Made by a program: the position numbers and the translations under genes
Shown: piece after piece, positions 16,916 through 26,260 of the stretch
Numbering within the stretch: the first letter of the stretch is position 1
How the letters are laid out: every line of letters begins with the position of its first letter
Notes under the pieces: model-generated
Database searches by the model: none
What the model was told of the DNA's origin: nothing
The model's input: the letters and a program-made list of their open reading frames with translations, nothing else
Assembly: GCF_003719335.1 (NCBI RefSeq)
Contig: NZ_RIAS01000002.1
Span: 248,001 to 312,000 of the forward strand
From: Paenibacillus amylolyticus
GTDB lineage: Bacteria; Bacillota; Bacilli; Paenibacillales; Paenibacillaceae
Reading direction: 5' to 3'
Length of the DNA stretch: 64,000 nt

Positions 16916-17961
16916 TACAAAGCCCTCCTTTCTTTGCGGGCCAGATAGAGGAAGAACGGTACGCCGACAAAAGCAACCATAATGCCTACCGCCAGTTCCT
17001 GAGGCGGATTCACGATGCGTGCCCCGAGATCAGCGAGCACAAGCAGAATCGCCCCGAGCAGGGAAGACAACGGAATGATAAGCCGATAGTCTACGCCCAC
17101 CAGTTTACGGGAGATATGGGGGATGACCAGCCCGACAAATCCAATCGAACCTACAGCGGAGACGGACACCCCTGCGAGCACAACGACAGCAGCAAGAGCA
17201 AGAAAGCGAGTCCAGCGCAGGTTCATCCCGAGATTAATGGCGACCTCTTCCCCGAGGGACATCAGTGAAATACGACGTGCGAGCGGCATGGTTAATAGTA
17301 GTGTGAGCAGCAGCACCGGAAGAATCAGTCTCAGATGGCGCCATTCTATTCCTCCAAAGCCACCCGCATACCAGAAGGCCAGGTCCTGGCTCAGGTCGAA
17401 ATAAATGGCTACTCCTGTGCTCAGAGAACCGAGCATGGCAGCAATGACTGCGCCCGCAACCGTGAGTCTGATTGAACTAAGCCCTCCGGGAGCAGCCATG
17501 CCAAGCAGGAAAATGAGCAATGTACCGAGCACGGCTCCTATAAACGACAAAAGCATGATCCATCCGTAAGATAATCCCGGCCAGAACGCAAAGCTTAATG
17601 CCACAACAAACGTTGCTCCAGCGTTAATGCCCAGGATGCCGGTATCGGCCAGTGGATTTCGAGTAATGCCTTGTATCAAGGCTCCGGCTACAGCAAAAGC
17701 GGCTCCAATCACAGCGGCAGCCAGCACGCGTGGCAGTCTCAATTCATGAATGATCTGATGCGGTGTCAGAGCCGGATTGTACTGGAAAATGGCTGTCCAC
17801 ACGGTTTCCAGTGTTAATCCTTTGGCTCCTAATGAGATGGCAACAAACATGCTGATCAGCAGGATCGCGATGGCAGACAGAAACATCAGACCAACGGTGA
17901 CTGCGGATCGTTGAGTCTTGGACGGGCGATGAGGCAGTCCCGGATGTTGGATACGGGTCAC
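16915..17961 (-). CDS. Iron-siderophore ABC transporter permease (FecCD family)
   Basis: 348 aa partner permease with family blocks LPRVLAAAVIGAAFAVAGAL, QGITRNPLADTGILGINAGA and GSIGFVGLVIPHISRKLVG. It is the first gene of the transport operon after the Fur box. The GTG start at 17961 gives the full-length protein, but AAAGGA touches it directly, which is unusually close; a start a few codons further in cannot be excluded. There is a one-base overlap with the next permease gene. Confidence 0.9.
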   Translation of the reverse strand: MTRIQHPGLPHRPSKTQRSAVTVGLMFLSAIAILLISMFVAISLGAKGLTLETVWTAIFQYNPALTPHQIIHELRLPRVLAAAVIGAAFAVAGALIQGITRNPLADTGILGINAGATFVVALSFAFWPGLSYGWIMLLSFIGAVLGTLLIFLLGMAAPGGLSSIRLTVAGAVIAAMLGSLSTGVAIYFDLSQDLAFWYAGGFGGIEWRHLRLILPVLLLTLLLTMPLARRISLMSLGEEVAINLGMNLRWTRFLALAAVVVLAGVSVSAVGSIGFVGLVIPHISRKLVGVDYRLIIPLSSLLGAILLVLADLGARIVNPPQELAVGIMVAFVGVPFFLYLARKERRAL

Positions 17962-17994
17962 TCCTTTATAACAAATAACATCTTTCGTTGTTAT

Positions 17995-18009
17995 TGATTA
18001 TCATTATCA
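17995..18009 (-). promoter_or_regulatory. Fur box upstream of the siderophore permeases
   Basis: On the minus strand this reads TGATAATGATAATCA, differing from the bacterial 7-1-7 Fur palindrome TGATAATnATTATCA at one base. It lies 34 bases before the permease start, so iron-replete repression is expected. Confidence 0.85.
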
Positions 18010-18087
18010 ATTAGTGAATATTATAAAATCTTAATCCAGGCCCGTACATGGCATAAATTAAGATTTGGGAAATGGACATTTTTTAGA

Positions 18088-19842
18088 TTACAAAAGTATG
18101 GGCTTGTTCGTCAACATCGAGAGCGCTTCCTCTAGCTGGATGTTGATGGAATATGGTGCGTACACAACCCAAGCGTTCCAATCTACAAGATGTACACGGC
18201 CGCCGCGAACGGCGGGATGGCTGTTCCATAGCGGATCATTCTTTAATTTTTGCAGCAGTGTTGCTGGGTTATGCAGGTTGTCTGTTGCAAGCACAAGCAC
18301 ATCGGCTTCCAGACCGTCCCATTGACCGGGTGTAAACGGCATCCAGTTGAAGCCGATACCGGGAGCCTTGCCCTTCAGTTCTGCCTGAATACGCTGTGGT
18401 GCATGGAGTTGCAGTGTCCGGTAGAACACATGACCGAAGTTGCGGTGGCTGTACATCCGCGGCCCTTTGGCAGTTAATGTACCTACAGCTACAGTGAGGC
18501 TGCCAGCCTGTTCTCTGATCTTCTTGCGTGCACGCTCTGCTTTGCGCTCATGCTTGTCCAGCCATTCTTTGGCCGCCTGCGTCCGATCTACAATCGAAGC
18601 GATCCGTTCCAAATGGCCGAACATGTCGGTCTGGTTCCACGGGACGGTAATGATGGGTGCGACATCACCAATATGTTCCATCGCTTTAGCCGCAGCGTTA
18701 TCTTTGGTCAGAATCAGGTCGGGATTCACATCGAGAAATGCCTGCCGCCCTTGTTCCCACGGTTCATAGGCATGAAAAGGCATGGTAAGCGACCGGGGCA
18801 GATGTGGCAGATGGCCTTGAATCTGTGCTGCACAGGGTGTGATGCCAAGTGTCATCAGATGATCGGTATAGGGATAAGAGAGTGACACAATGTTGCGATG
18901 AACTTGCTTGGCATAAGCCGTTGGGGCATAACCGGCATAGTTACGAAACCGTCTGCTGAAATAAAACTCGTCACGGTAACCGACCTCACGGGCGACATCA
19001 CGAATACGCAGATCGGAGGTCAGTAACATTTCCTTCGCCCGGTTCATACGCAAATGAGTAATGTATTCGATTGGATTTTTGTGCATCCGGCTTTTGAACA
19101 GTTGAGAGTAATAGGACGGATGCATGCCAGCCAGTTCGGCTAAGGTATCCAACTTAATCTCATGCATATAATGTTGCTGTATATATTGCAATGTTGATTT
19201 TAACCAGGACTCGGGATCATCCTGCTCCGATTCTTCCGTAGGGCTTGCATGTTCTTCAGGCCACAGTAGATAGAGTAGCTCGGCTAATAGCAATTGTGCT
19301 TTGATTTCACGGGATGCTGTTTCGTTATCGGGATGTGTAAGTTCGGTCAGTTGTGCAGCGATCCGTTGAATGCCATAAAAGGGCCCTTGAATCCATCCGG
19401 CAACAGGTGAATGAAGCTCACGTTCATAGATGCGCTTCGCTTCTGTTTTCTCCGTCACTCGAAACAGGTCAAATTCAAGAACATACAACTCAGCATCTTG
19501 ATCGACATCTGACACAAGTTCCAGACGGGTTCCGGGTGGGTACAAACAAGCCGCTTTGCGAACGACACGGGATGGCTCGGCATCCACAACCTGTGTTCCC
19601 GTGAAGCGATGCATATAGATGAAGGTATGATGCGGGAGTTCGTCCGTCTGCCACCGGAAACGCTGCTGTGTGTTCACATGCTCTGCCCGCCGGAGTTCAA
19701 CCAAGGCATGATCCAGGAACTGGTGAAGTTCATTGCGAACGGTTGAACGTGCATTTATATGATTTACATCGCCGCTAGGGCGTACAGTCCGTTTGTCGTC
19801 TGAAGGTATGCGGTTATGGCCTTGATTTGGCTCAGTGATCAT
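18088..19842 (-). CDS. Btr-like AraC regulator fused to a siderophore-binding domain
   Basis: About 584 aa in three parts: an N-terminal cupin-like sensor region (about 40-190), an AraC HTH pair (about 215-310) with LDTLAELAGMHPSYYSQLFK and IRDVAREVGYRDEFYFSRRF, and a C-terminal periplasmic-binding-like domain (about 320-584, LGITPCAAQIQGHLP and DVLVLATDN). The same fusion in Bacillus subtilis Btr binds bacillibactin in the cytoplasm and activates the uptake operon. Here it probably activates the adjacent permease and binding-protein genes. The start is set to 19842 because AAAGGAAGG lies 5 bases upstream; an ATG 18 bases earlier has no such site. Confidence 0.9.
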   Translation of the reverse strand: MITEPNQGHNRIPSDDKRTVRPSGDVNHINARSTVRNELHQFLDHALVELRRAEHVNTQQRFRWQTDELPHHTFIYMHRFTGTQVVDAEPSRVVRKAACLYPPGTRLELVSDVDQDAELYVLEFDLFRVTEKTEAKRIYERELHSPVAGWIQGPFYGIQRIAAQLTELTHPDNETASREIKAQLLLAELLYLLWPEEHASPTEESEQDDPESWLKSTLQYIQQHYMHEIKLDTLAELAGMHPSYYSQLFKSRMHKNPIEYITHLRMNRAKEMLLTSDLRIRDVAREVGYRDEFYFSRRFRNYAGYAPTAYAKQVHRNIVSLSYPYTDHLMTLGITPCAAQIQGHLPHLPRSLTMPFHAYEPWEQGRQAFLDVNPDLILTKDNAAAKAMEHIGDVAPIITVPWNQTDMFGHLERIASIVDRTQAAKEWLDKHERKAERARKKIREQAGSLTVAVGTLTAKGPRMYSHRNFGHVFYRTLQLHAPQRIQAELKGKAPGIGFNWMPFTPGQWDGLEADVLVLATDNLHNPATLLQKLKNDPLWNSHPAVRGGRVHLVDWNAWVVYAPYSINIQLEEALSMLTNKPILL

Positions 19843-20073
19843 GGCGTACCTTCCTTTCATTAGGGGTCATTGTGTTCTTCTAAAGGATACATGTGCTCAT
19901 GGTGTGTCTCCAAGTTATCTTAGCAAATCTGTTACGGAATTGAAATGTGATGAAGGGAAGCAAGCTTTTCTGACGAAAACGTTTCTTTTTGGTAAAATAA
20001 GAGAGATACCATGTTGGCTTGTCTGAATCATGAACCTTGTAATACGCAAATTGGTAGTAGGGAGGATGGACGT

Positions 20074-21075
20074 ATGACACAGACAGCGGGACAGGATAAG
20101 GTACGATGGGGCATTATGGGCACGGGATGGATTGCATCCCAATTTGCCAAGGATTTGGCACATGCGGGGAATGCGGTGAAGGCAGCGGTTGGTTCACGAA
20201 CCGCAGGCAGTGCGGAGAAGTTTGCAGCCGAATATGGTTTTGAACGCGCTTACGCTTCATATGATGAATTGCTGCGAGACCCTGAGGTGGATATCATCTA
20301 TGTGGCAACGCCGCATCCGGTACATAAGGAAAATGTGATGGCCTGCCTCGAAGCAGGCAAAGCGGTACTTTGTGAGAAACCGTTTACGATGAACTCACGT
20401 CAACTGGAGCCGCTCGTGGAAACGGCGCGAGAACGGAAACTGTTCCTGATGGAGGGTATGTGGACTCGCTTCCTGCCGCCAATTGTGCAGGCACGGGCAT
20501 GGATTGCGGAAGGTCGTATTGGTGAAGTACGGATGGTGCAGGCAGACTTTGGATTCCGCATCGGCTGGGAGCCGGAAGGACGGTTGCTTAACCCGGATCT
20601 GGGTGGTGGTGCGCTGCTGGATGCCGGAGTATACCCAATCTCTTTCGCGTCAATGATCTTTGGTGAGCAGCCTCAACATGTCTGGAGCACAGCGCACATT
20701 GGGGAAACCGGTGTGGACGAGCAATTTTCTATATTGTTGTCTTATTCCGAGGGGCGTTCGGCGTCACTGAACGGTGCCATTCGTTTGAATCTGAACAATG
20801 AGGCCGTAATTTATGGTACGGAAGGCCGAATTCGTCTGCCTTTTTTCCTCGCAGGCAAAGAAGCCTATTTACATGTGAATGGACAGGAAGAGCCAGAGAA
20901 GTTTGTGGATGATCGGGCTTGTCTCGGGTACGCGTTTGAAGCAGAAGAGGCTGGACGCTGCATTCTGCAAGGGCGAACAGAGAGTAATACCATGAAACTG
21001 GACGAATCCCTAGAGATTATGAAGCTGATGGACACGGTTCGTCGGCAGTGGGGATTGCGCTACAGATCGGAGTAA
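20074..21075 (+). CDS. Gfo/Idh/MocA family NAD(P)-dependent oxidoreductase
   Basis: 333 aa. The N-terminal Rossmann fold has WGIMGTGWIASQF near the start, the block IYVATPHPVHKENVMACLEAGKAVLCEKPF with the catalytic-region EKP, and the C-terminal half GGGALLDAGVYPISFASMIFG typical of the family. Substrates are usually sugars, inositols or dihydrodiols; none can be assigned. The start was chosen at 20074, with GGGAGG 9 bases before the ATG, in preference to an upstream in-frame TTG. It is divergent from the AraC regulator and apparently a single-gene unit. Confidence 0.9.
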   Translation: MTQTAGQDKVRWGIMGTGWIASQFAKDLAHAGNAVKAAVGSRTAGSAEKFAAEYGFERAYASYDELLRDPEVDIIYVATPHPVHKENVMACLEAGKAVLCEKPFTMNSRQLEPLVETARERKLFLMEGMWTRFLPPIVQARAWIAEGRIGEVRMVQADFGFRIGWEPEGRLLNPDLGGGALLDAGVYPISFASMIFGEQPQHVWSTAHIGETGVDEQFSILLSYSEGRSASLNGAIRLNLNNEAVIYGTEGRIRLPFFLAGKEAYLHVNGQEEPEKFVDDRACLGYAFEAEEAGRCILQGRTESNTMKLDESLEIMKLMDTVRRQWGLRYRSE

Positions 21076-21517
21076 GCGCCGCTGACTAGAGAGTGTAAAG
21101 CACTTATTCATAATGCCTAAGATGCACGGAGGCTGGATGGAACGCTGGAAATGCCGGGGCGTGTGAAAGATTGTAAGTTTAGAATTGTAAGTTTAGAGAT
21201 GTTGATTGGTGAGGGTGGCCTCTCTGTGATCTCTTATCCAAATTGTTTTTTGTGTTATCCAATATTGGAGATATGTTCCATGCTTATGGCGAGTATTTCC
21301 TGTGAGTGATGTATTCCAGTCAGGTTATTGTGATGGCATCTGTGTTGTATCCGTAGAGATAAACAAAGGGTTGGTTAAAAAGGGGAGCTGGAGTTGTACA
21401 GCCCTTGCACTTGCATTTGTATAATGGAAGAGCAAAGTTAGTAAATGGTTACAATCTATTTAGGAGAAACAGAATTATTCATTTCGATTTTTACATCAGG
21501 AGGGAGTGCAGCAGTTA
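21076..21517 (+). other. Intergenic region before pcp
   Basis: About 440 bases with no supported gene. TTGTAAGTTTAGA is present twice in tandem (21171-21183, 21185-21197). TATAAT at 21420-21425 with TTGTAC at 21394-21399 (20-base spacing) is a weak candidate promoter for pcp. Confidence 0.5.
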
Positions 21518-22150
21518 ATGAAGTTTCTGATTTCGGGATTTGAGCCTTTTGGTGGGGATACGGTAAACCCGACGGGAGCATTAATGGAAGCGTTAGCGTA
21601 TGAGGTAATTGAAGGAGCTGTAATAAAAACCGTGCTGCTGCCTGTGAATTTTGATGAGTGTGCCGACATGCTGATTGCAGAGATGCAGGCCTTTCAGCCG
21701 GATGTTGTTATCGCCTGCGGGTTGGCAAAAGGTAGAACGGCAATTACGCCAGAACGCATCGCAATTAATGTGAAGGATATTCCGCCCGGATCTTATGCGG
21801 ACAATCAAGGTCAGCGCCCTGTGGATGAGTTGATTGCAGCTGGAAGTCCCGATGGTTTATTTTCTACCTTGCCCATCCGGAAGATGGTTAATGAAATGAT
21901 GGCTGCAGGCATACCGGCAACGATATCCAATACCGCAGGAACGTATATATGTAATAACACGATGTACCGGGTGCTCGATTACATTCGGTTGCAACAGCTA
22001 CCTGTTCAAGCAGGCTTTGTTCATTTTCCGGCTTCGACAGAGATGGCTGTGCAGGCACCTTCTATCCCGTCTTTGCCACTTCCAGTGATGCTGGATGCAC
22101 TGCGATCCATGATTCGCACGGTTATGTCGGAGACGGAAACAAATAAATAA
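21518..22150 (+). CDS. pcp: Pyroglutamyl-peptidase I (pyrrolidone-carboxylate peptidase)
   Basis: 210 aa C15 cysteine peptidase that removes N-terminal pyroglutamate from peptides in the cytoplasm. The family start MKFLISGFEPFGG is intact. The catalytic triad is visible: Glu in ITPERIAIN, Cys in SNTAGTYICNNTMY and His in GFVHFPAS. The start at 21518 fits the family N-terminus. A GTG 12 bases earlier is in frame but sits only 2 bases after AGGAGG, so it is less likely. It is a single gene, followed by a hairpin and repeat DNA. Confidence 0.95.
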   Translation: MKFLISGFEPFGGDTVNPTGALMEALAYEVIEGAVIKTVLLPVNFDECADMLIAEMQAFQPDVVIACGLAKGRTAITPERIAINVKDIPPGSYADNQGQRPVDELIAAGSPDGLFSTLPIRKMVNEMMAAGIPATISNTAGTYICNNTMYRVLDYIRLQQLPVQAGFVHFPASTEMAVQAPSIPSLPLPVMLDALRSMIRTVMSETETNK

Positions 22151-22239
22151 ACTGCCATTATACCAAGCAGTAACGAACAACCAGGTAATCAATAAACCAA
22201 CAAACAATCAACAACAAGGTAACCCATAAACCATAAGCC

Positions 22240-22274
22240 GTAACCCGTAACCCGTAACCCGTAACCCGTAACCC
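22240..22274. repeat. Tandem GTAACCC heptamer, five copies
   Basis: Five perfect units of 7 bases, flanked by degenerate relatives (AACCCATAAACC). It resembles telomere-like microsatellite DNA and lies just after pcp. Slippage variation is expected. Confidence 0.9.
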
Positions 22275-22310
22275 ATAAACGAGAACCCATAAACCAACCC
22301 AACGAATAAA

Positions 22311-22355
22311 AGGGCAACTCCAATACGTCACAAAGGTGGCGAGAGGAGCTGCCCT
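22311..22355 (+). terminator. Hairpin downstream of pcp
   Basis: AGGGCAACTCC (22311-22321) pairs with GGAGCTGCCCT (22345-22355) apart from one A-C mismatch. There is no strong T-run after it, so it is a stem-loop with possible terminator function. Confidence 0.5.
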
Positions 22356-22505
22356 ATTCATATGTGGTTAGTTTGGTTTTTTACGTATATCTCTCCCAAT
22401 CAGAGGGGAGTTTTGCGAGCTAGTATCCAATATCAAGGGGTGAACCTTGTTTAGACTCATTCTTACTGCGCGTTAGACCAATAGTACTGCACAACTATCT
22501 GGCGC

Positions 22506-22706
22506 AAATTCTAACGATCCCCACAGACGCTATTTACACCAATTTGGCAGTTTTAAAATTCTAACGATCCGTAGGAACGCTATTTCACCAAAATAGACCA
22601 GATTGAGATGAAAAGAACCATTTTCGGCTAAATAAGGTTTCTGATGATCGTTAGAATTTGCAGAATGCAAAAATGAGCCAAATAAGGTCCGTCAGGATCG
22701 TTAGAG
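22506..22706. repeat. Palindromic array of four TCTAACGATC repeats
   Basis: Two direct units containing ATTCTAACGATCC and CGCTATTT start at 22506 and 22556. Two inverted units containing AAATAAGG and GATCGTTAGA start at 22628 and 22678. Each pair has exactly 50-base spacing, so the array can fold into one long interrupted hairpin. The rest of the 830-base gap (22151-22976) shows no gene. Confidence 0.8.
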
Positions 22707-22976
22707 ATAGACAGTACATAAAAGATGGGTCTGGCTATTCAGCAACCAAGGTTATGCTCGAAGTTAAATACAAGTTAGGTACAACTTAGGTATAGGTGAG
22801 GTAACGCTTGTTTTACATGTTACTTGAGACACTAATGAGATATTGGAAGTGAACATGTATGTTGGAGAAACTTAGACTGCTAAACTATAGCATTTAAAAT
22901 TTCCAGCATCTAAATTGCCAATATCAATTCAACAACAATTTTACCTCCCAATACAGAGAGCACCGTAACGTGAAGG

Positions 22977-23819
22977 TTAGATCTTTAACAAGTTCAGGTC
23001 GAACTCGGGAACCAGTTTTTCTTGCATGGCACGACCAAGCAGTGCCGTAATCGCAGCATAACCATCTTCACCCAAGTTAGCACTGAATTCGTTGACGTAC
23101 AGGTTAATATGTTGAGCGGCTACGTTGGGGTCCATCTCTTGTGCATGTTCCATAACATATGCTTGCGATTCTTCTGGATGAGCCCAAGCGTACTGGACAG
23201 AGGCGCGCGCCCATTCAGCCAGAGCGTGAGCATCCAGATCACGGCGGGCAATAATAGCACCGAGTGGAATAGGCAGGCCTGTGTCATTTTCCCACCAATT
23301 GCCGAGGTCAGTCATCAGTTGCAAATTATAGTTTTGGTACGTAAAACGTGCTTCATGGATAACCAACCCGGCATCGATTTGACCATCACGAACGGCAGGC
23401 ATAATTTGTTCAAAAGGCATGACAACAATTTCACCGACATCCCCAGGAACATTTTGCGCGGCCCAGAGACGGAATAACAGATAGGCTGTCGAGCGCTCGC
23501 TCGGTACGGCAACCCGCCGTCCAGACAGGTATGACGGATCAGTTGTTCCATCAGCTGTCAAAACCAAAGGACCGCAACCTCTGCCCAGAGCACCGCCAGC
23601 AGGTAACAAAGCATAGTTTTTCAGTACATAAGGCAACGCTGCATAGGAAATTTTCATCACTTCCGGAATGTCTGGTCCGATTGGACTTGCAGCAAGGCCG
23701 TTCGTTATATCGATATCCGCATAGCGAACTTCAAGCTCAGGTGCACCAGGAATCAGACCGTGTACCCATGCGTGAAAGATAAAGGTGTCGTTAGGACAAG
23801 GGGAAAAAGCAATATTCAT
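22977..23819 (-). CDS. mqnD: 1,4-dihydroxy-6-naphthoate synthase (futalosine menaquinone pathway)
   Basis: 280 aa MqnA/MqnD-family enzyme. It begins MNIAFSPCPNDTFIFHAWVHG, the signature of MqnD, and carries VMKISYAALPYVLKNYALLP, VPSERSTAYLLFRLW and DAGLVIHEARFTYQ. It converts cyclic dehypoxanthine futalosine to 1,4-dihydroxy-6-naphthoate, a late step to menaquinone. The start at 23819 overlaps the stop of mqnB by four bases (ATGA) and has GGGAGG about 9 bases upstream. The longer frame upstream is inside mqnB and is rejected. The partner genes mqnA and mqnC are not in the window. Confidence 0.95.
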   Translation of the reverse strand: MNIAFSPCPNDTFIFHAWVHGLIPGAPELEVRYADIDITNGLAASPIGPDIPEVMKISYAALPYVLKNYALLPAGGALGRGCGPLVLTADGTTDPSYLSGRRVAVPSERSTAYLLFRLWAAQNVPGDVGEIVVMPFEQIMPAVRDGQIDAGLVIHEARFTYQNYNLQLMTDLGNWWENDTGLPIPLGAIIARRDLDAHALAEWARASVQYAWAHPEESQAYVMEHAQEMDPNVAAQHINLYVNEFSANLGEDGYAAITALLGRAMQEKLVPEFDLNLLKI

Positions 23820-24649
23820 GATGTGATAACCTCCCGTAAAATAGAACTTGCTGCCTGGAGCGCATCCAGGGCATCCTTGATGCGCCAAGCGTCGCGGTCG
23901 CGTGGACCGACCGCGTTAGATATGCCGCGCAGTTCGAGCACCGGCAGGCCGAACTGCTGCGCAGCTGTTGCTACGCCGAAGCCTTCCATGCCTTCGGCGG
24001 CAGCATCTGGCACGCGGCGCAGCAGCTCCGCGGCCGCCTGCGCGGTTCCGGTCGCCGTGGACACGGTGACCGCAATGCCCCCGCTGACAGCGAGCCCTGC
24101 CCGCTGCAGCTCATGGCGAAGGCGCGCGGCAAGCACCGCGTCCGCCGCCACACGGGACGAGCCGAATCCGAGCTCGTCCACAGAGAGGAAGCCGTCTGGC
24201 GTCTGCGAGCCCAGATCGGCTGCAACCATGGCGTCGGCTACCACGAGAGAGCCGACGTCTGCCCGGCCGGGGAACCCGCCGCCGATGCCGGCACTGATCA
24301 CCAGCCCATAGGCTGATGATCTGGCGCCGGTTCCGGCAACGGGCCCCGGCCCTGAAGATGCGGCTGTGCCGTGCGCCGCATCAAGTTCCTCTGGCGCGGC
24401 CGTGCCGTGCGCCAGTTCACGTGCCGCTGCTGAAGCAAAAGCTAGCGCAGCGGCAGTTCCGGCAGCGGCCGAGGCAGGGCCAACGCCCGCTGCAATAACA
24501 TCAAACTGTGCTGCGGCATCATCACCCAAGCCGCGAAGGATAGCGTCTTTTTCCGCGTCCACAGCCGTTACAATCAGTATGCGTGAAGCAGGCCAGAGCC
24601 CGGATGTAGAAGCAGCCTTATTAGAAAATGTACCTTTTGTTGTATTCAT
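23816..24649 (-). CDS. mqnB: Futalosine hydrolase (futalosine menaquinone pathway)
   Basis: 277 aa nucleoside-phosphorylase-fold hydrolase that releases hypoxanthine from futalosine. Motifs are ILIVTAVDAEKDAI at the start of the fold, GLVISAGIGGGFPGRADVGS, and the end block AAEGMEGFGVATAAQQFGLP with ELRGISNAVGPRDRDAW. It is longer than the usual 190-230 aa because of an Ala/Gly/Ser/Pro-rich insertion (about residues 65-112) that repeats AHGTAA twice. The gene is clearly GC-richer than its surroundings. Coupling to mqnD by a four-base overlap supports the function. Confidence 0.93.
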   Translation of the reverse strand: MNTTKGTFSNKAASTSGLWPASRILIVTAVDAEKDAILRGLGDDAAAQFDVIAAGVGPASAAAGTAAALAFASAAARELAHGTAAPEELDAAHGTAASSGPGPVAGTGARSSAYGLVISAGIGGGFPGRADVGSLVVADAMVAADLGSQTPDGFLSVDELGFGSSRVAADAVLAARLRHELQRAGLAVSGGIAVTVSTATGTAQAAAELLRRVPDAAAEGMEGFGVATAAQQFGLPVLELRGISNAVGPRDRDAWRIKDALDALQAASSILREVITS

Positions 24650-24877
24650 GGGTTATTTACCTCAATTTTAATTGTAGTAGTAGATAGATCTATGTGGCTA
24701 AGCCCAGCCTTCATACGGTTATCGTGTTCAGAAGGCTATCTATATTTAGTATTTTGCAAAAATTTACATTCGTGTGCATGATGTGAAACCAACCCAAACC
24801 CAGCCCAAGTCACCCAATCTCGAAGGACAGTCATGGCAAAGTACGCACATTGTACTATCCTTTACATTATACTTATT

Positions 24878-24940
<63 letters not shown>

Positions 24941-25764
24941 AACCCAAACTCGTAACCAAACACGTATACGTAAATATAAATGTCCACTGTAGGGAAACAA
25001 ATCCATCCTTTTTGTCTTTCAAAGAGTGGACAGCACTCTCCAAAAGAGCATATCCCTCCGTTAATAATTGTAACACTATATACAGATGAAATAATCAAAA
25101 ATGTTATTTTTGATCTATATGTAGGTTTGTGGGTAAAGTGTAATCTTTTTAAAAAAGTGTCCACCTTTTAATAAACAAAATCCCTAAATGTACACGACAA
25201 GTGGACAAGCTATAAATATGATCATGTGCTATCCAAAAGCCGGAACACCGAATATCAAAATGAACATTCTTTCCACCACACTGCCATTCACACTGAATCA
25301 CCACATCTTAACTCTTCCTAACTCACACTAAACTCCCCTACCTCATCCTAACTAACTCATTCTATCATTTTAACTCATCACATCACATCTAACTCACACT
25401 CACTAAGCTTGTTATGATCTAGTCATGCTTTGTCATACCTCGTTATACCTCATCTTAATTCATCATATCTCATTCTAAGCCGTTGTAACTCATCATAACG
25501 AAGGGACAGGCGCAGAACAACCTTTCGTACATATTCGCACCAAGCTCAGTTTCGAGCATATTTGCACCAGCCGAATGAGGTGGAACGACCTTTTTTATAG
25601 ATGCTCTTTCTCTAAACTCTATTCGAAAGGGATACCCCTTTGAGCTTTTAGAAAATAACATGAGCGTTTTCTTGCGTGCTTTTTATATGTCAACTATACC
25701 ATATTGATTGGTTTTGTATAAATTTTGCTATCCTCTTATTTACGCATGGAGTTAAAGTTGAAGA
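24941..25764. other. Non-coding low-complexity region with imperfect short repeats
   Basis: No gene can be supported. The stretch 25290-25500 is a loose series of ACTCAT/CATCAT/TCATAC words. TTTCGTACATATTCGCACCA (25523-25542) and TTTCGAGCATATTTGCACCA (25550-25569) are a direct repeat with three differences and 27-base period. Confidence 0.6.
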
Positions 25765-25823
25765 TTGACAAACTGTACTAACTGTATTATTAATAGTAGT
25801 ACAGGTAGTACACTGATAGTACA
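25765..25823 (+). promoter_or_regulatory. GntR/ABC operon promoter with operator repeats
   Basis: TTGACA (25765-25770) and TATTAA (25788-25793) are 17 bases apart. CTGTACTA (25773-25780) and its reverse complement TAGTACAG (25797-25804) flank the -10. TAGTACA occurs again at 25806 and 25817. This arrangement fits autoregulation by the GntR protein that follows. Confidence 0.65.
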
Positions 25824-25870
25824 CTAATAACACAACAGACAACATACTAAATTAAGAAAGGAGGTGCGGG

Positions 25871-26260
25871 ATGTTCGAATTGGATGTACGCAGCCGTAAG
25901 GCGATCTATGAGCAACTGGTGGATAAAGTCAAAGAAATGATCGTATACGGTATTCTGAAACCCGATGAGCAGCTTCCTTCCGTTCGGTCATTATCAACAC
26001 AGCTCACCGTGAACCCGAATACAATTCAAAAGGCATACCGTGAGCTTGAGCGAGAAGGTTATATTTATTCGGTGCAGGGTAAAGGAAGTTTCGTATCACC
26101 ATCTGTGGAACATCCGAAGGAGGCTATGAAAGACGAGATCAGAGAATCCTTGGTGAAACTGATTGCCGAAGCTTCGTTTTCTGGTTTAACCAAGGCGGAG
26201 ATGACTCTTTTATTCGAAGAAGCGATGGCCCGTATAGAGAAGGAGGTGCCGCATGATTGA
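25871..26260 (+). CDS. YtrA-family GntR transcriptional regulator
   Basis: 129 aa. An N-terminal GntR winged helix (about 8-75, IYEQLVDKVKEMIVYGILKP, LPSVRSLSTQLTVNPNTIQK) is followed only by a short C-terminal helical tail, as in the YtrA subfamily. YtrA-type regulators repress the ABC transporter operon they head and often respond to cell-wall antibiotics. AAGGAGG lies 5-6 bases before the ATG. The 3' end overlaps the ATPase gene by eight bases. Repeated half-sites lie at the promoter. Confidence 0.93.
   Translation: MFELDVRSRKAIYEQLVDKVKEMIVYGILKPDEQLPSVRSLSTQLTVNPNTIQKAYRELEREGYIYSVQGKGSFVSPSVEHPKEAMKDEIRESLVKLIAEASFSGLTKAEMTLLFEEAMARIEKEVPHD

Noticed and set aside
22240..22706. A CRISPR array
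   Set aside because: The heptamer has no spacers, and the four-unit array has two units in each orientation with similar linkers; there are no cas genes.
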